Source of the DNA: Pelargonium cotyledonis
Taxonomy: Eukaryota > Streptophyta > Magnoliopsida > Geraniales > Geraniaceae
DNA length: 20,932 nucleotides
NCBI GenBank assembly: GCA_036897625.1
Contig: JAYMTA010001256.1
Span: 1-20,932, forward strand
Direction of reading: 5' to 3'
The notes beneath the pieces are model-generated. The model did not search any database, was not told the origin of the DNA, and saw only the letters and a list, made by a program, of their open reading frames with translations. Of the stretch, positions 1-10,692 are shown piece by piece (position 1 is the first letter of the stretch; each line of letters opens with the position of its first letter). The position numbers and the translations under genes are program-made.

Positions 1-466
1 AGAATAATAATAATATAAACAAAATTAATATTTCATAAATAATGTAAGTATATGCTAAATATACGATGAGAGATAGTATGTATAAATTAAATTTAATTAA
101 TTAAATTATTAAATATAAAGTTGATAGAAATTAGAAGTCTTGACTTTTAGTTAATTCTAGCTGCATGTTTTAATTCAATAGTTTATAGGGAATCAGTGTA
201 ATTAAAAAAAAGAAAAAACAAGGTTTGGGTGTAGTCACACTTGCGCTCACTGTTACTAGAGGCGCCGCCAAAATAAATCATGGAACTTCACTAAAACGGA
301 CCCAACTGGCGAAGCACCAGATTCCTCCCCACCATTTTATATTGTTTTAGCCGTTCGTATCCAAAGCCGAAGACCCGCGACGCAAACCAGTCCCGATACC
401 ATCTACCGGACGGTCTCTCCAACAAGAACGAACCGAGAAGAGGACCAGAACGACTCCAAAACCGCC
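1..466 (+). other. AT-rich 5' flank and probable 5' UTR of the TrpD-like gene
   Basis: The first 230 bases are very AT-rich and I see no coding signal. From about 235 the composition becomes richer in C and G. A GCC-box-like core GCCGCC lies at 264-269 and continues into AAAAT, so the opposite strand also fits a loose E2F site. A weak TATA-like stretch, TTTATATT, lies at 335-342. The interval 365-466 is a plausible 5' UTR running into the ATG at 467. The regulatory readings are only pattern matches. Confidence 0.4.
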
Positions 467-3400
467 ATGAAAGCGTTGCTCAATCCACAGCTCTCCGTCT
501 CCTCCATCTCTCCACTCCACATCACAAAGCCTACTCTGTTTTCTCCTCCACGGATCCGCGCCTCGCTTCGATTTCCAGCTGGTAGGAATTTTAACCGTTG
601 CTTCGGAGTGAGGTGTTGTTTGAATTCCAATGTTGTGGTGGACTCGTTGACGATAGAGCAGTTGGGGCTTCCCGGGTTTGATACTCGGAATCCGTCTATT
701 TCTTCGTCGTATCGGAGCTGGGAGCTGCCGAAGCCGAATCAGACGGTGCTCGATGCTCAAGCTAGGGTTTGTACCGGTCCCACGCAGACCAAGCCGCTCA
801 CTGAGGAACAGGCTTTTAGGGTCCTGGACTCCATCTTAAGATCAGGTTTGAGTTACTCCATATGCGATTTTGTGTCTCATTTTCATTTGCTGTATAGCTG
901 AAACAACCCCATAGATAGCTGAAAATTCCTATATATATGATCAATATATCGTGTTCTTATTAATTTTGAAGTAAATGATTAATGACCAACTTCTTTTAGT
1001 TTAACCAATGTAAGTCGGATTCGGATGCTTTTCAAATGCTCTGAAAATGATGCATTTGGTAGTGTTTATGATTGTTGAACTGATTGCAGAACTTTTGAAG
1101 CATCTTAGGTAACTAAAATGAACATGGATGTTCACATTACAGTGTTGTTGTTTAATCAATACAGTGTTACTAACTCTTACTAAGCACGACCTTTGAAGTC
1201 TAGAACTGTTGTAACAACACATATTTATCATTCCTCACTGATAAAATATGCTACGACCTGTTTTCATGAATTGATAGATCTGAAGCTTACAGTGAATAGT
1301 CAACCCACCTTAAGGATGAAATTATGTTACAAAATGGATATCTTGCATTCTTGTAGTCAATCAAGGTTTGTGCTTCTTCGAAGTTCAATGCACCTCTCTC
1401 AGGTACTGAACGTGGAGGATTGAGAATCAAAATATGAACTAAGGAAGAAAACTTAAAAGATACTCCATATATCTTTGTCTAGGTTTACAATACCTTTGAA
1501 GTTTGAAGTTTGTTCTTTCATTTAATCATGCTAAGTCATCATTGAAAATAACCATTGGGATATTGCCTGAAATGAAACTCTGTAGAATCTGCAATAGCTT
1601 GGCCTTGTTAGAGTTAGGATGGTGTAATGACATCTCACAGAAATCAACTACTTTTCTGGATTCTTATTGCGACCACTGATGGGTTTTTTTGTCCAAAATG
1701 AAATATATCTTCTGGAAGTCTGGTTAAATATGACTTCAAGAATGATAATGCTTGAAAAAGGAACTAGATATAATTTTGAAATAGTCTATCTGGTATCTAT
1801 ACATTGTCAAGCTTGACTAGCAGAGTCTCAAATTCAGCAACATTTCTGAATAAGTAGGTAACATGCCATGCTTGTCTTTGATGTTAGCTAGGGGAGAACT
1901 TAAAGATGAAGATGAAGTCTCTAGAGCACAACTTGGGGCCTTTTTTGCTGCAATGACAATCCGTGCAAATGTGTTTCCTGAAGCAACCCAATGGAGTGAA
2001 GGGGAGAGAAAGGCTATGAACACATTTTGGCCACTTTTAGTTCGAGCACTTCCGCCTGATGTAATATTCCTAGCTGATCCTGAAGGCTCCATAATGGGAC
2101 TCGGAAATTCCATTGGGCCCCATTATGTAGGCAATGGCACCAGTGACATGAGGTTGGTTGGTGCCCTTAGGGAAATTTTGGCAGGAGGTCATCTTGGATA
2201 TGAAGAAGTTCAAGGTGTTTTAAAAGAGGTTCTTCCATTGAGAACTGGTGATAATGAATCTGTGGGAGTAAGTGAGTCATTGCTTTCAGCATTTTTAATC
2301 GGCCAACGTATGAACAGGGAAACAGATCGAGAGTTAAAAGCATACTGCCTTGCATTTGATGAAGAACTTGGTATTTGTTTTATTTAATTATCCATTTGTG
2401 CTAACTTATGAGAAATTGACATTTCAAGTTTCTTCTGGTTGATTTTGCTTATTAATTGATCATCAGGCCCTCCCCTCATTGCTGATGTTAGGTCATTGAC
2501 TCATTATGGTGAACCTTATGATGGAAACACGCGTTACTTCAGGAGCACATTGTTTGTTGTGGCAGTTAGATCCTGTTATGGTGAATCTAGTCTGCTTCAT
2601 GGTGTGGAATGGATGCCACCTAAGGTCAGCTTCCTTATTCATCCATCTGAGCAATGAACAAGTTTCCTCATCCTCCATCATCACATTTTAGTTTTTCATT
2701 TCAGTTTCCCAGTAAATCAATATGAAATCTTAATCTAAGAAAAGCGTCCAATGATGTTGTTATTTGACATTTTCTTCCTTAACCTACATAGTGGAGCTTC
2801 TCCTTCAAAGTAAATTTTATTTAGAAAATAAGAGAGATTCTTGGAATGACTGCTTTATATAGTTGTTAATTCATAGTTGTTACTCATACATGATGGTCTG
2901 TATCATTGGAACTCCTTTTTGTTTTTCCTAAGGGTGGAATCACTGAAGAACAAATGCTGAAGTTCATGGGAGCAAATACAAGCTTATCCCATTTCCAGGC
3001 AAAAGAAATTCTCGAGGTCTTTGTGGTTTCCACATACTGATTTGCTGTACCTCTGTCATGCCTATTCTTTCACTTGTTCGGTCAAATCTTAACTTTTCAT
3101 GCTTTTTATTTCAGGATGAGGGGGTTGGTTTTGCCTACATAAGTCAACGTGAAGCTAGCCCATCTCTGTAAGAAACTTTAAACAGCTCGTTAGTCTGTAA
3201 TTCCTTCTTATTTTTCTTGCATGTGGATTGAGAGATATCTTCCTTCTTTTTAACTGATTGTTTTCGTTTTCATCTACTTTCAACTTAATCTCCAAAGGTA
3301 TCTGTAGCCTTTGGGATCCAAATATGCTTCAAAACTGTGGCATACCCTTTCTGTAACTACTCATATTTGTTATGCAGGAGGTAACAACATTTCTACGGTT

Positions 3401-4814
3401 TTTGTAGATATTCATTGATTGGGTTGAGGGAGCACATAAAGAAACGCCCTCCATTGGCAACAACTGAAAAAGTTCAGCAATTTGTGAGGGTGAGACACTT
3501 TACTTTTTATAAAATTGTTAGTAATGCTTTATGGATTATATTTGATTTTCCTTGAAAGGTAATTTGTCAAGTGAACATAATGTGGTGTCTTAATAGCTCT
3601 AGTCTTATAATACATCTTAGAATCTACAGCAAGTTTGTGTTTCCAGTAATTTGTTCTTCTCCTGCAATGCATTGGTGTAGTAACTTTATCACTGATGAAA
3701 TTATTAGGCATTAATTGATCCCTCAGAATGTGTCAACTGTAATGTTTTTTGTTTACTCAACAGGCTCGTGGAAGAGAATCAATAGTTACTGGGTTTTATC
3801 ACAGAGGTTATGAGGAACCACTGTTAATGCTTATGAAAAGAAGAGGCGTGCATTCTGGTCTGGTGGTGAAGGTTAGAACTTTGCTTTTTTAGTGCTATTG
3901 AATTGAGAGGTTTCACAAGGTTGTATTGTTTTTGCTCCTTGTTGCACTAAAAGAGAGTACTGTAATTTGTTAGCATGGTTCTATAGTTACATTTCAAGAA
4001 TTCAGTTATTTGTCATTTGACTTTTATGTAGGGCGAGGAAGGCGCCCTCTCGATGACAACCAGATTGCGATCAGTAAATGCATCAAAGGGAATCCCTGTG
4101 AACTACTGTTCAGGATTTCGTTCAAAAAGCATGGCATCTGCAAGTGAAGTTGATGGTTTGTATAACTTGGTCCCCCTATTTTTCTTTCCTGCCATTTGAT
4201 CTCCAACTTTGGTTCTTTGGATATGTATTTTGCCTAATTTTTCCATTACGAAATATAAAACATGCAGTTTGGTATTGCAGGAGTGTCACGTGAGAGCTTC
4301 AGTCTTGAGGTTAATGCCCAGGACTACGGTTTTGAACCAACTGATACTCCAAGAACTGATAGATCGGTAAGACCTATTCTGAATCTTCGCACTTTTTTGT
4401 TGGCTCATCCTCCATCCAAGTTTTCATGATGATCTATTCATATCCTCTTCCACTGTTATTTCTGGAAACATTTCATTGCATTTGAAGAGGGGATCATTAA
4501 ATAGTTTTTGGGTGAAAAATACTAAATCCTTCGTTTGTTTCCTTGCTTCGAGTTTATATGTAATTGGAGCTTATGACAATCTCTATATCTAGGTCTCAAA
4601 GAACATAGAACTGGGTTTAGCTGCTCTTCGTGGCCAGAGAGGACCAGCGTATGATCGCATTGTCCTAAACGCCGCAATGGTGGATCACTTGCTAGGATGT
4701 AACGGGGCAGAAGACGTGCTCTCAGCCATTGATAGAGCCAGAGAGGCCATTGACAGTGGCAAGGCTCTTAAAAAACTACTCAATTACATCAAGATTTCTC
4801 AAAAAATGAAGTAA
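467..4814 (+). CDS. Anthranilate phosphoribosyltransferase-like protein, plastid-type (glycosyltransferase family 3), 10 exons
   Basis: Coding exons are 467-845, 1888-2370, 2467-2624, 2933-3016, 3115-3167, 3408-3489, 3764-3871, 4032-4155, 4281-4366 and 4593-4814. All introns are GT-AG, phases join cleanly, and the total is 1779 nt, or 592 aa. This matches the length I recall for Arabidopsis At1g70570 (about 595 aa). The first 50 or so residues are rich in Ser, Arg and Pro and poor in acids, like a chloroplast transit peptide. Residues about 110-285 form an extended TrpD-like N-terminal helical region. Residues 288 to about 540 follow the PRPP-binding fold, including segments resembling the family's HPA..VR..LG..R and VVG..H..EPL...L...G blocks. 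The canonical GTGGD motif is replaced by THYGEPYDG (299-307), and KHGNR by LHGVE (331-335). In bacteria and plants true TrpD moves the phosphoribosyl group of PRPP onto anthranilate in tryptophan synthesis. With these motifs changed, that activity is doubtful here. Intron 1 (846-1887) is the longest and shows no coding content. Confidence 0.9.
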
Positions 4815-5044
4815 ATGGGGTCGCAGATAAGTTTTTTTTTTCTTTCACCTTTTTGTTAAAAATGATCTCGCTAGAAAGAATGAGAGGATAGGTTAGTCTG
4901 CTTTTGAAATTCTTAATTGCATTGTTTCATTAGTACTTGTCAGTTTGCGGCTGTGCGAATCATATACTTTGTTGTAAAGATTGACAATTTTTTTGAGACA
5001 CCTTGTTTTTGATATGCACACACTTGTAACCTTTCATGATTGTG

Positions 5045-5050
5045 AATAAA
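5045..5050 (+). terminator. Poly(A) signal of the TrpD-like gene
   Basis: AATAAA lies 231 bases after the stop codon, in a T-rich 3' region (GTGAATAAATATG). This is the only canonical hexamer on this strand before the opposing gene's 3' UTR. Confidence 0.55.
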
Positions 5051-5220
5051 TATGATTTTCCTCAGGTGGCTACTGTGTTTTTTCTTTTTGCAAAGAACAC
5101 GAGTTGAAAACTCTTTATGCAGTATCGAAAATAAGACGAGACTGAGATTAGGCCCTAATAGTCGTATGGGTAGTTTGTTAAGCATCAAGTGTTAGAGTTC
5201 ATAGAGCCAAAACAGTAAAA

Positions 5221-5226
5221 TTTATT
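5221..5226 (-). terminator. Poly(A) signal of the PRS3-like gene
   Basis: TTTATT on the plus strand reads AATAAA on the minus strand, 190 bases past the PRS3 stop at 5416. It faces the signal at 5045-5050 of the convergent gene, leaving about 170 bases between the two signals. Confidence 0.55.
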
Positions 5227-5415
5227 CTATCAACACAAAATGTGGTGCATACTTACAATAAAAACATAAGCTGGAGTACAAAATCTCTAAGCCTGGGTTT
5301 CTGACCTTGTCGTTTCTCTATATACTCAAACATCATACCGTGTTAAGGAAACATGAAAACACAAGACACACAACCAACTCTTCTTTGGCTTCTGCCTAGT
5401 TATTGTAAGTTTCGG

Positions 5416-8400
5416 TTATATCTGGAGAGTAGCAGCTATGGCACCAGCCAGGCTTAGAACTTCAAAAGGTTGTCTGTTCATCACAGCTTGCACTGTCGAC
5501 GGGCAAGAATCTGTAATCCAGAAGTATGCAAGGCCGCTCTCAGGATGTCCTGTATACAACAAAAATAACAAAGTGAATTATGATTATCTGGAAAAGAGTA
5601 AAGAGGATACGAAATTCCCACGTGGGGATTTGAGTTGTTATGGTTACGAGAGAAGTATAAATAAATAATAAAAAAATTAAAATTTGAAGGACTGAAACTC
5701 CAGTTATCACCTCCAGAACCTTGTGATACTAGCACTATCCAAATGATCCACCAGCTAATAAAAAGATTTATTGATGCTGATTGCTCAAGCCAAAGCATCA
5801 ATATGTGCCTCAAATACGAGGGGTTTAGAATTTTGCCTACCCCACTTCTCTAGTATCTCTAAGCTAAAATCCCCTCCTCTTGATCAACAAATACTCTATG
5901 TCCTAAAATGATTGTCCACTTTAACATTTTTTGTAAAATTTAAGGATGAGTAAGCTATATAGTAGAGTCGGCAATTTAAACCTGATCCCCGGCAACCCAA
6001 AACCTGACCCAAAAAATTCTGGGTTCGGGTTAAGCCTTTTCAAGCCGAATCCGAATTGCCAACTCTAAGCTAAAGTTGGACTTTTCCCCTGATAACCCCT
6101 TGTCTTTTTGTTGTAACAAACTCAAAATGCTTCTAGTCAATTTGTTTTAAGGATATTATTGGTAACTCATACATAACTAACTAATCAAGAAATGAAAGTG
6201 GAGAAGGATATTGATTGAATCTTGTATGGAAAACCTTGAGTCCAGTTAAGCCCTAACTGTATTAGTTAAACACATTGACATAGACTAGAAAATATGTGGA
6301 AATTATGGTACATATGACATTACCCATAAATGATGTTCTTTGGCTCCTAGGAGAAAAAACAATAGCGAACTTAATGTACGGAAGAAGATGCTTGGAATAC
6401 CTCCTTTATCGTGTTGAAAGCGTTCCCAAGTCTTATTAGGGAAGATTCCATGAGTAACATAGGCGCTGATTTTTGAAGCTCCATGGGCAGCCAACACTTT
6501 CTAAGGACATGGAAACGACAGGGTAAATATGGCATTTAAGATTGAAAAAATGCATAAAATATGAATATATTTTCTCCGGGTGCGACTAACTAAACATGTG
6601 AGCATAGAAAATGAGAAACAAGTGAGTCTCATCCAACTTTACAAACAAGTGATCATTAGACACATGGAATTTGGGAGGCATCAGTTTCATAGTTCAGAGA
6701 GAAGTAAAAGTTCGATTGTGTTTCGTTTAATAAAAGAAACGATAGTATACAACTTTCTCAAATTACATTAGCCTCATTAGAAGCTGCACTTTCAACCTCA
6801 AAATTATCTGATATTTAGACGAGGATAAGAGTTTAGAATAGAATGTTAGCAAAAGTAAGAATAAACAAGCAGAGGAATTTGTATACCTGACATTCAATTA
6901 GTGTTCCACCCGATTGAACTAAATCATCAACAATCACAACATGCCGTCCTTTTGGGTCTCCCTCCTTGATACGCACAATTCTTTGGTCGCCTTCCCGAAC
7001 TTTGGCGCAGACAATCTATATATCAATGGTATGATAGAACAACTCAATCATGCAACCAAATGTGCTCCATAACCAAAACAAATCATTGCTTTCATCCATT
7101 GGATGTACAATTCAAAGTAGCATTTACTCTGGAGTCCATAATCTTTTCTTCGTAATATATTATTCTCAATAGTAAACAAAGTGATGTGATTTAATCCTTC
7201 CTTCACACTGTCGGACACTTTTAGTAATCTTAGAAACATCGAAAAATTTCCTTTAGGGAACATTTTCTCCACTTAGCAGAGAGATAAACGACGTGATCAT
7301 ATATCCTTGAGTTTTGTTACTTATTTAGAGAACCCAACTTCTTTCAGTGAATGACAAGAGTGCATCTAGAAAATCCCTAATTGCTCTACAAGATGATATA
7401 GTACCGTGGGAAAATGCTGGAGCAATTTATGAAATCGTTTCCATGCACCGTCATCAGGGAAAGCAATGGCTATCTGAAAAATGAAGACGGCCAACACACA
7501 TTATGTTCAGAAATCCTTAAAAGTACAAGCTTCAATTTCCATGTCTCTAAGGAATCCCAGTGAGCATTTAGCAAAGCAAATGAACTCCGGAATCCAAAAG
7601 AAAATTTTAAACACGAGAGACAATATAAACATCTTACATTGTCAGAATCAGGAAGTTTTTGAAGCCTGCTCTTGAGCAAAGGTATCCCACTCTCAAAGCA
7701 TGGTAAAATATTATCACCAAAGTAGAATCGTTCCTAATATGCAATAAAACAAAGAGAACATGTTACTAACAAAACAAAGCATCTGCAAAAGCCGACGGCA
7801 ATGTACTCATAAAACACAATACCTGCAATGCATGGATATCAAAGATCACAAGACTAGTAGGCCCTCCCCTCGAAATCGGTATGTTGGATAAGATCCTAGC
7901 AAGTGTAAATGCAGTGGCAACATCTCCTTCATCCTCCATTCGCTCGGAAGTGCCAGTGGGGAAAAATGGAAGGACAAGAGTGAATGAGGAGACAAACAAT
8001 TTGGGCAATGCATAGATAACAGAGAGTTGCTCAAAAATCACTCCTGGAGAATTAAATGAGGCCAAAAAAGCTACATGATTTCCCCGAATTCCTTGAGCAT
8101 TAGGTATGAACAAATTGGGAAAACCATCTGCAAATGTTCTAACAAAAAAAAATTCAAAATTTCCATCAAATTTCACTCTAACCAGAAAATCCAACCTCCA
8201 ACTACTATGATAACCTGAATGCGAGAAAAAGGCGATAGTGAATTGGTCCAAATCAATACCTCCAGTGGATGCTTCGGAGCTCAATTGCGTCGGACTCGGC
8301 AGCGACTCTCTCGGCGAGGGCTTTGGTCTCAGCGCAGTAGAAAAGACAGACCTTCTTCACATTCTTGGAGACCGACCTCAGAGAACCAGAAGCGGCGGCC

Positions 8401-8672
8401 ATTGGCAGCGAATAAGAAGAAGGAGAACCGTTGGTTTGGGCGGAGTGGATGGGATCAGAACCAGAGACGAACCGCCAATTGGAAGGGTTTTCGAAGCTCT
8501 TGATCTCGCATCTGAAATGGCGGCTTCTGTTTCCGGTGAATTTGGTCTGGTGCGACGGAAATGGGAGCAGAGACGACGAAGGCTTAGGCTTTATAGTAGG
8601 GTTGTTGTAGATGAAGGGAGAGAAAAGACTAGGGTTTTTACATGGAGACGAAAATGGTGGAGTGGCCGCCAT
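5416..8672 (-). CDS. PRS3: Ribose-phosphate pyrophosphokinase, PRS3-type (organellar PRPP synthetase), 7 exons
   Basis: Exons in transcript order are 8672-8260, 8138-7823, 7733-7638, 7473-7405, 7015-6887, 6500-6401 and 5549-5416. They total 1257 nt, or 418 aa, with GT-AG introns and consistent phases. The enzyme transfers pyrophosphate from ATP to ribose 5-phosphate to make PRPP for purine, pyrimidine, His, Trp and NAD synthesis. The PRPP-binding motif [14 protein letters not shown] is at about 324-337. DIHALQ ends exon 2 where type I enzymes have the catalytic [26 protein letters not shown] replaces the type I flexible loop, as in the plant phosphate-independent class. Residues 1-90 are a Ser/Pro/Lys-rich extension absent from cytosolic PRS4, suggesting plastid or mitochondrial import (Arabidopsis PRS3 is about 411 aa). 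The start was chosen at AAATGGCG (8672). In-frame ATGs also exist upstream (8690, 8870) and at Met91 (8402). The last intron (5550-6400) holds a MITE-like insertion. Confidence 0.93.
5974..6066. mobile_element. MITE-like element with terminal inverted repeats in the last PRS3 intron
   Basis: The left end AGAGTCGGCAATTT (5974-5987) is the inverse of the right end GAATTGCCAACTCT (6053-6066), with mismatches only at one inner position and the last base. The 93-base interior is C/G-richer than its surroundings and carries AACCTGA and GGGTTCGGGTT motifs on opposite sides. TAAGCTA occurs at 5951-5957 and 6066-6072, a possible but imperfectly placed target duplication. No coding capacity. Confidence 0.55.
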
Positions 8673-8710
8673 TTGGCGGTCACAGAGCATTCGCGCAAGA
8701 AATGTTTCAG

Positions 8711-8735
8711 AGCCCAACCAAAACGGGCATGGGCT
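8711..8735 (-). promoter_or_regulatory. Two site II-like TGGGCT motifs upstream of PRS3
   Basis: AGCCCA at 8711-8716 (TGGGCT on the gene strand) and TGGGCT at 8730-8735 form an inverted pair 40-65 bases upstream of the chosen PRS3 start. Site II elements (TGGGCY) bind TCP factors in promoters of growth-linked and housekeeping plant genes. The match is short, and it would fall in the transcript if translation starts at the upstream ATG. Confidence 0.3.
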
Positions 8736-8851
8736 ATATGCGATTCTGCGACTCCACGGATATTTTATTTGCAGTGGAGCCGTGAAGGAGACGACGGCTA
8801 CTCCCAAATTGCCTTGCTTGAAACGACGCCGTCGGAAGGTTTCTTGTAGCA

Positions 8852-8887
8852 CCTTGTAAGTGAGCCTCACAATTACAACTTACAAGG
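8852..8887. repeat. Perfect 10-bp inverted repeat with 16-bp spacer
   Basis: CCTTGTAAGT (8852-8861) and ACTTACAAGG (8878-8887) are exact reverse complements. The structure sits about 180 bases upstream of the PRS3 start, in the interval between PRS3 and the retroelement remnant. It could be a small foldback or a symmetrical protein site. Confidence 0.6.
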
Positions 8888-9000
8888 GTAGCTTGCCAAG
8901 TTTTAGTTTCTATTGTTATCCAATGGTACAACCTAAAAATATTGGTGAGTATCTTGGTCAACTCATTTCATTTCAACATATGGCATTTTAATCTTCTTCA

Positions 9001-9660
9001 AAATGATTGGAAGACATAGCTCGTGGGGGAAGAATCAGACAGAGATTGCCTTCAATGCGGACTGTCACGCGAGAATTCACTTCTTCTTGTCAACATGTGC
9101 TATACAACTTGGGGTATTTGGTTTTGTATGAATGGGGATGTTTGGGAACGAGTGTGGGGTGGTGTTGCGAAGCTGGTGTCAATGTTGAGTTGTGTGAGGA
9201 TGGTGTGGCGTACGCAAGAGGGAAGCTGCAAGTTGGATCCCACAATGATGTATATTTTGTGCTGCCTGATCGACCAAAGAGCGTGCATCCTCAAGTGGCA
9301 GACTCGGTGGTAGCTCTAGGAGGTTGGCAAATACCTCCTAGGGTGCATTATAAACTTAATGTTGACGATGCACTAGCTCTTCTAAGCTGCTAATAAAAAT
9401 GGAGTATGATGAGTTGTTCGTGATTGTACGTGTGGACAGAGTGTGGGTGGTGTTTGTGTGAGTTGGTCGGGTTGTGGAGAGGTTTGTCTTGTGGAGGCCT
9501 TAGTTGTTACTTGTTAGAGAGGTCACGAGTGTTGGCAGTTTGAGGGGTCGCAGTAGGTAACTATTGAGTAAAATTTGCTAATAGCTTTTCGTGCTCTTCA
9601 GATTGGAGGAGAATTTCAGTGTCTCCGATATGATAATTTATGATATCATAGTCGTTGTGG
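9001..9660 (+). pseudogene. Decayed LINE-type RNase H (RVT_3-like) remnant
   Basis: A reading frame of 128 codons ending at 9393 finishes with WQIPPRVHYKLNVDDA. This resembles the W-x-PP-x-x-x-x-KLNVDGA signature that opens the RNase H-like domain of plant LINEs and their relatives. Downstream, in shifted frames interrupted by stops, stretches such as GGVCVSW (about 9446), and FRALQIGGEFQCLRYDNL (about 9590-9645) fit the later RNase H strands and helix. The rest of the frame is not recognisable. The many stops and shifts argue against function. The opening motif is the firm part; the downstream fit is weaker. Confidence 0.5.
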
Positions 9661-10692
9661 GCCAATTAATAGTTTTGATTTTATGTTTTTTATTTTAAAT
9701 ATATGTGAACTAAGCCGTTATGAGATAGGTAGGTTCTCACTATTTATATTTTATCTCTTATTCGTTCTGATTTGGATTTCTAAAATTTAGCATCCTTCGC
9801 TAGAAAAGAAGAAGAAGAATAAGCATAGTGATCAGCCATTAATCAGATCTTAGCTTATTTTGCACATTCAAAAGTGACCAAAGCATATCTCTTATCCTTT
9901 ATTTACTCTGTTTTCTTGCATTGCATTGCATTGCTCTGCTTCTTGACCTCGTTACAAAATTATTAAACATTATCATCTTACTGACCCACCCAAAATAACC
10001 AGTCCTTTCTAATCTTTAGCCTAATCAGATTCCATCACTTGCATTAAACAATAATTTTGACTCACCAACTTTTATTATTTTAACATATGGAATAAGCATA
10101 TATTTACTTACTCATTTTGTTCCTTTCCATATAAAAACTCCCAATAGCAGTAAGTAATATATATATATGAGACATTGTGTGACAAATCATACAAAGATAA
10201 ATGAGAAAATATTGCAAAAAAATAACCATTTTTTTTTCATTAATGGTCCAAATAAATCTCATTCATAGAAAAAGAGGCACTTCTGTTGTGTGAATGTAGA
10301 ATTGAAGAAACCAATATGAACCACATCACACACTGGAGAGTCAGAGAGTAGTGACTGACAAAAGTGACAGAACAGACTCACCATCAAAGCCCTCTCATTT
10401 GGAGCTATCCAACCAAGAAACAAACCCATTAGATTCAAGCTACACCACACCTCTCCAAATTTATCTCAAGTTTTGATTTTTCCTGGATTTATCATAATCC
10501 CAATAATCCATTTGCTATTTTCAGTGGCTCTGGTGATGCCAATAGTGGTGCCACAAAATTAACATCTCCTCCGCATATTTGCTATGACAAAAAGCCTCTG
10601 TTTTTATTCTTGACACTCATAAAGGAAAAAACACACACTCCTTTCACTTGTGTCACTCTGTTCCTTGCTCAGGCCACTGCCAGAGATCGCAG
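9661..10692 (+). other. AT-rich intergenic DNA, promoter region and probable 5' UTR exon of the aminotransferase
   Basis: No coding signal. The stretch holds a CATTGCATTGCATTG microrepeat near 9917-9932, a short (AT)n near 10157-10166 and a TATA-like CATATAAAAA at about 10128. The sequence just before 10692 ends in GATCGCAG followed by GTTAGC, a good donor for a 5'-UTR intron. The transcription start is not determined: either the TATA-like site is used, giving a leader of several hundred bases, or a start lies nearer 10600. Confidence 0.4.

Noticed and set aside
1880-1892. Acceptor GCTAG at 1891 for the second TrpD-like exon
   Set aside because: It joins exon 1 out of phase, whereas the TTAG acceptor ending at 1887 keeps the frame.
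3376-3407. Alternative acceptor TATGCAG before the sixth TrpD-like exon
   Set aside because: Using it breaks the reading frame into the conserved YSLIGLREH segment; the acceptor TTTTTGTAG at 3407 keeps phase.
5438-5668. Plus-strand open frame starting [12 protein letters not shown]
   Set aside because: It is antisense to the last PRS3 exon, whose minus-strand reading [16 protein letters not shown] fits the family end.
6020-6032. GGGTTCGGGTT resembling a tRNA T-arm
   Set aside because: No acceptor stem, anticodon arm or D arm fits around it; it belongs to the short inverted-repeat element.
8238-8849. Long open frame of 203 codons on the plus strand
   Set aside because: It lies opposite PRS3 exon 1 and its upstream region. 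The minus-strand reading gives a clear PRS family protein with matching splice phases, so this is an antisense shadow.
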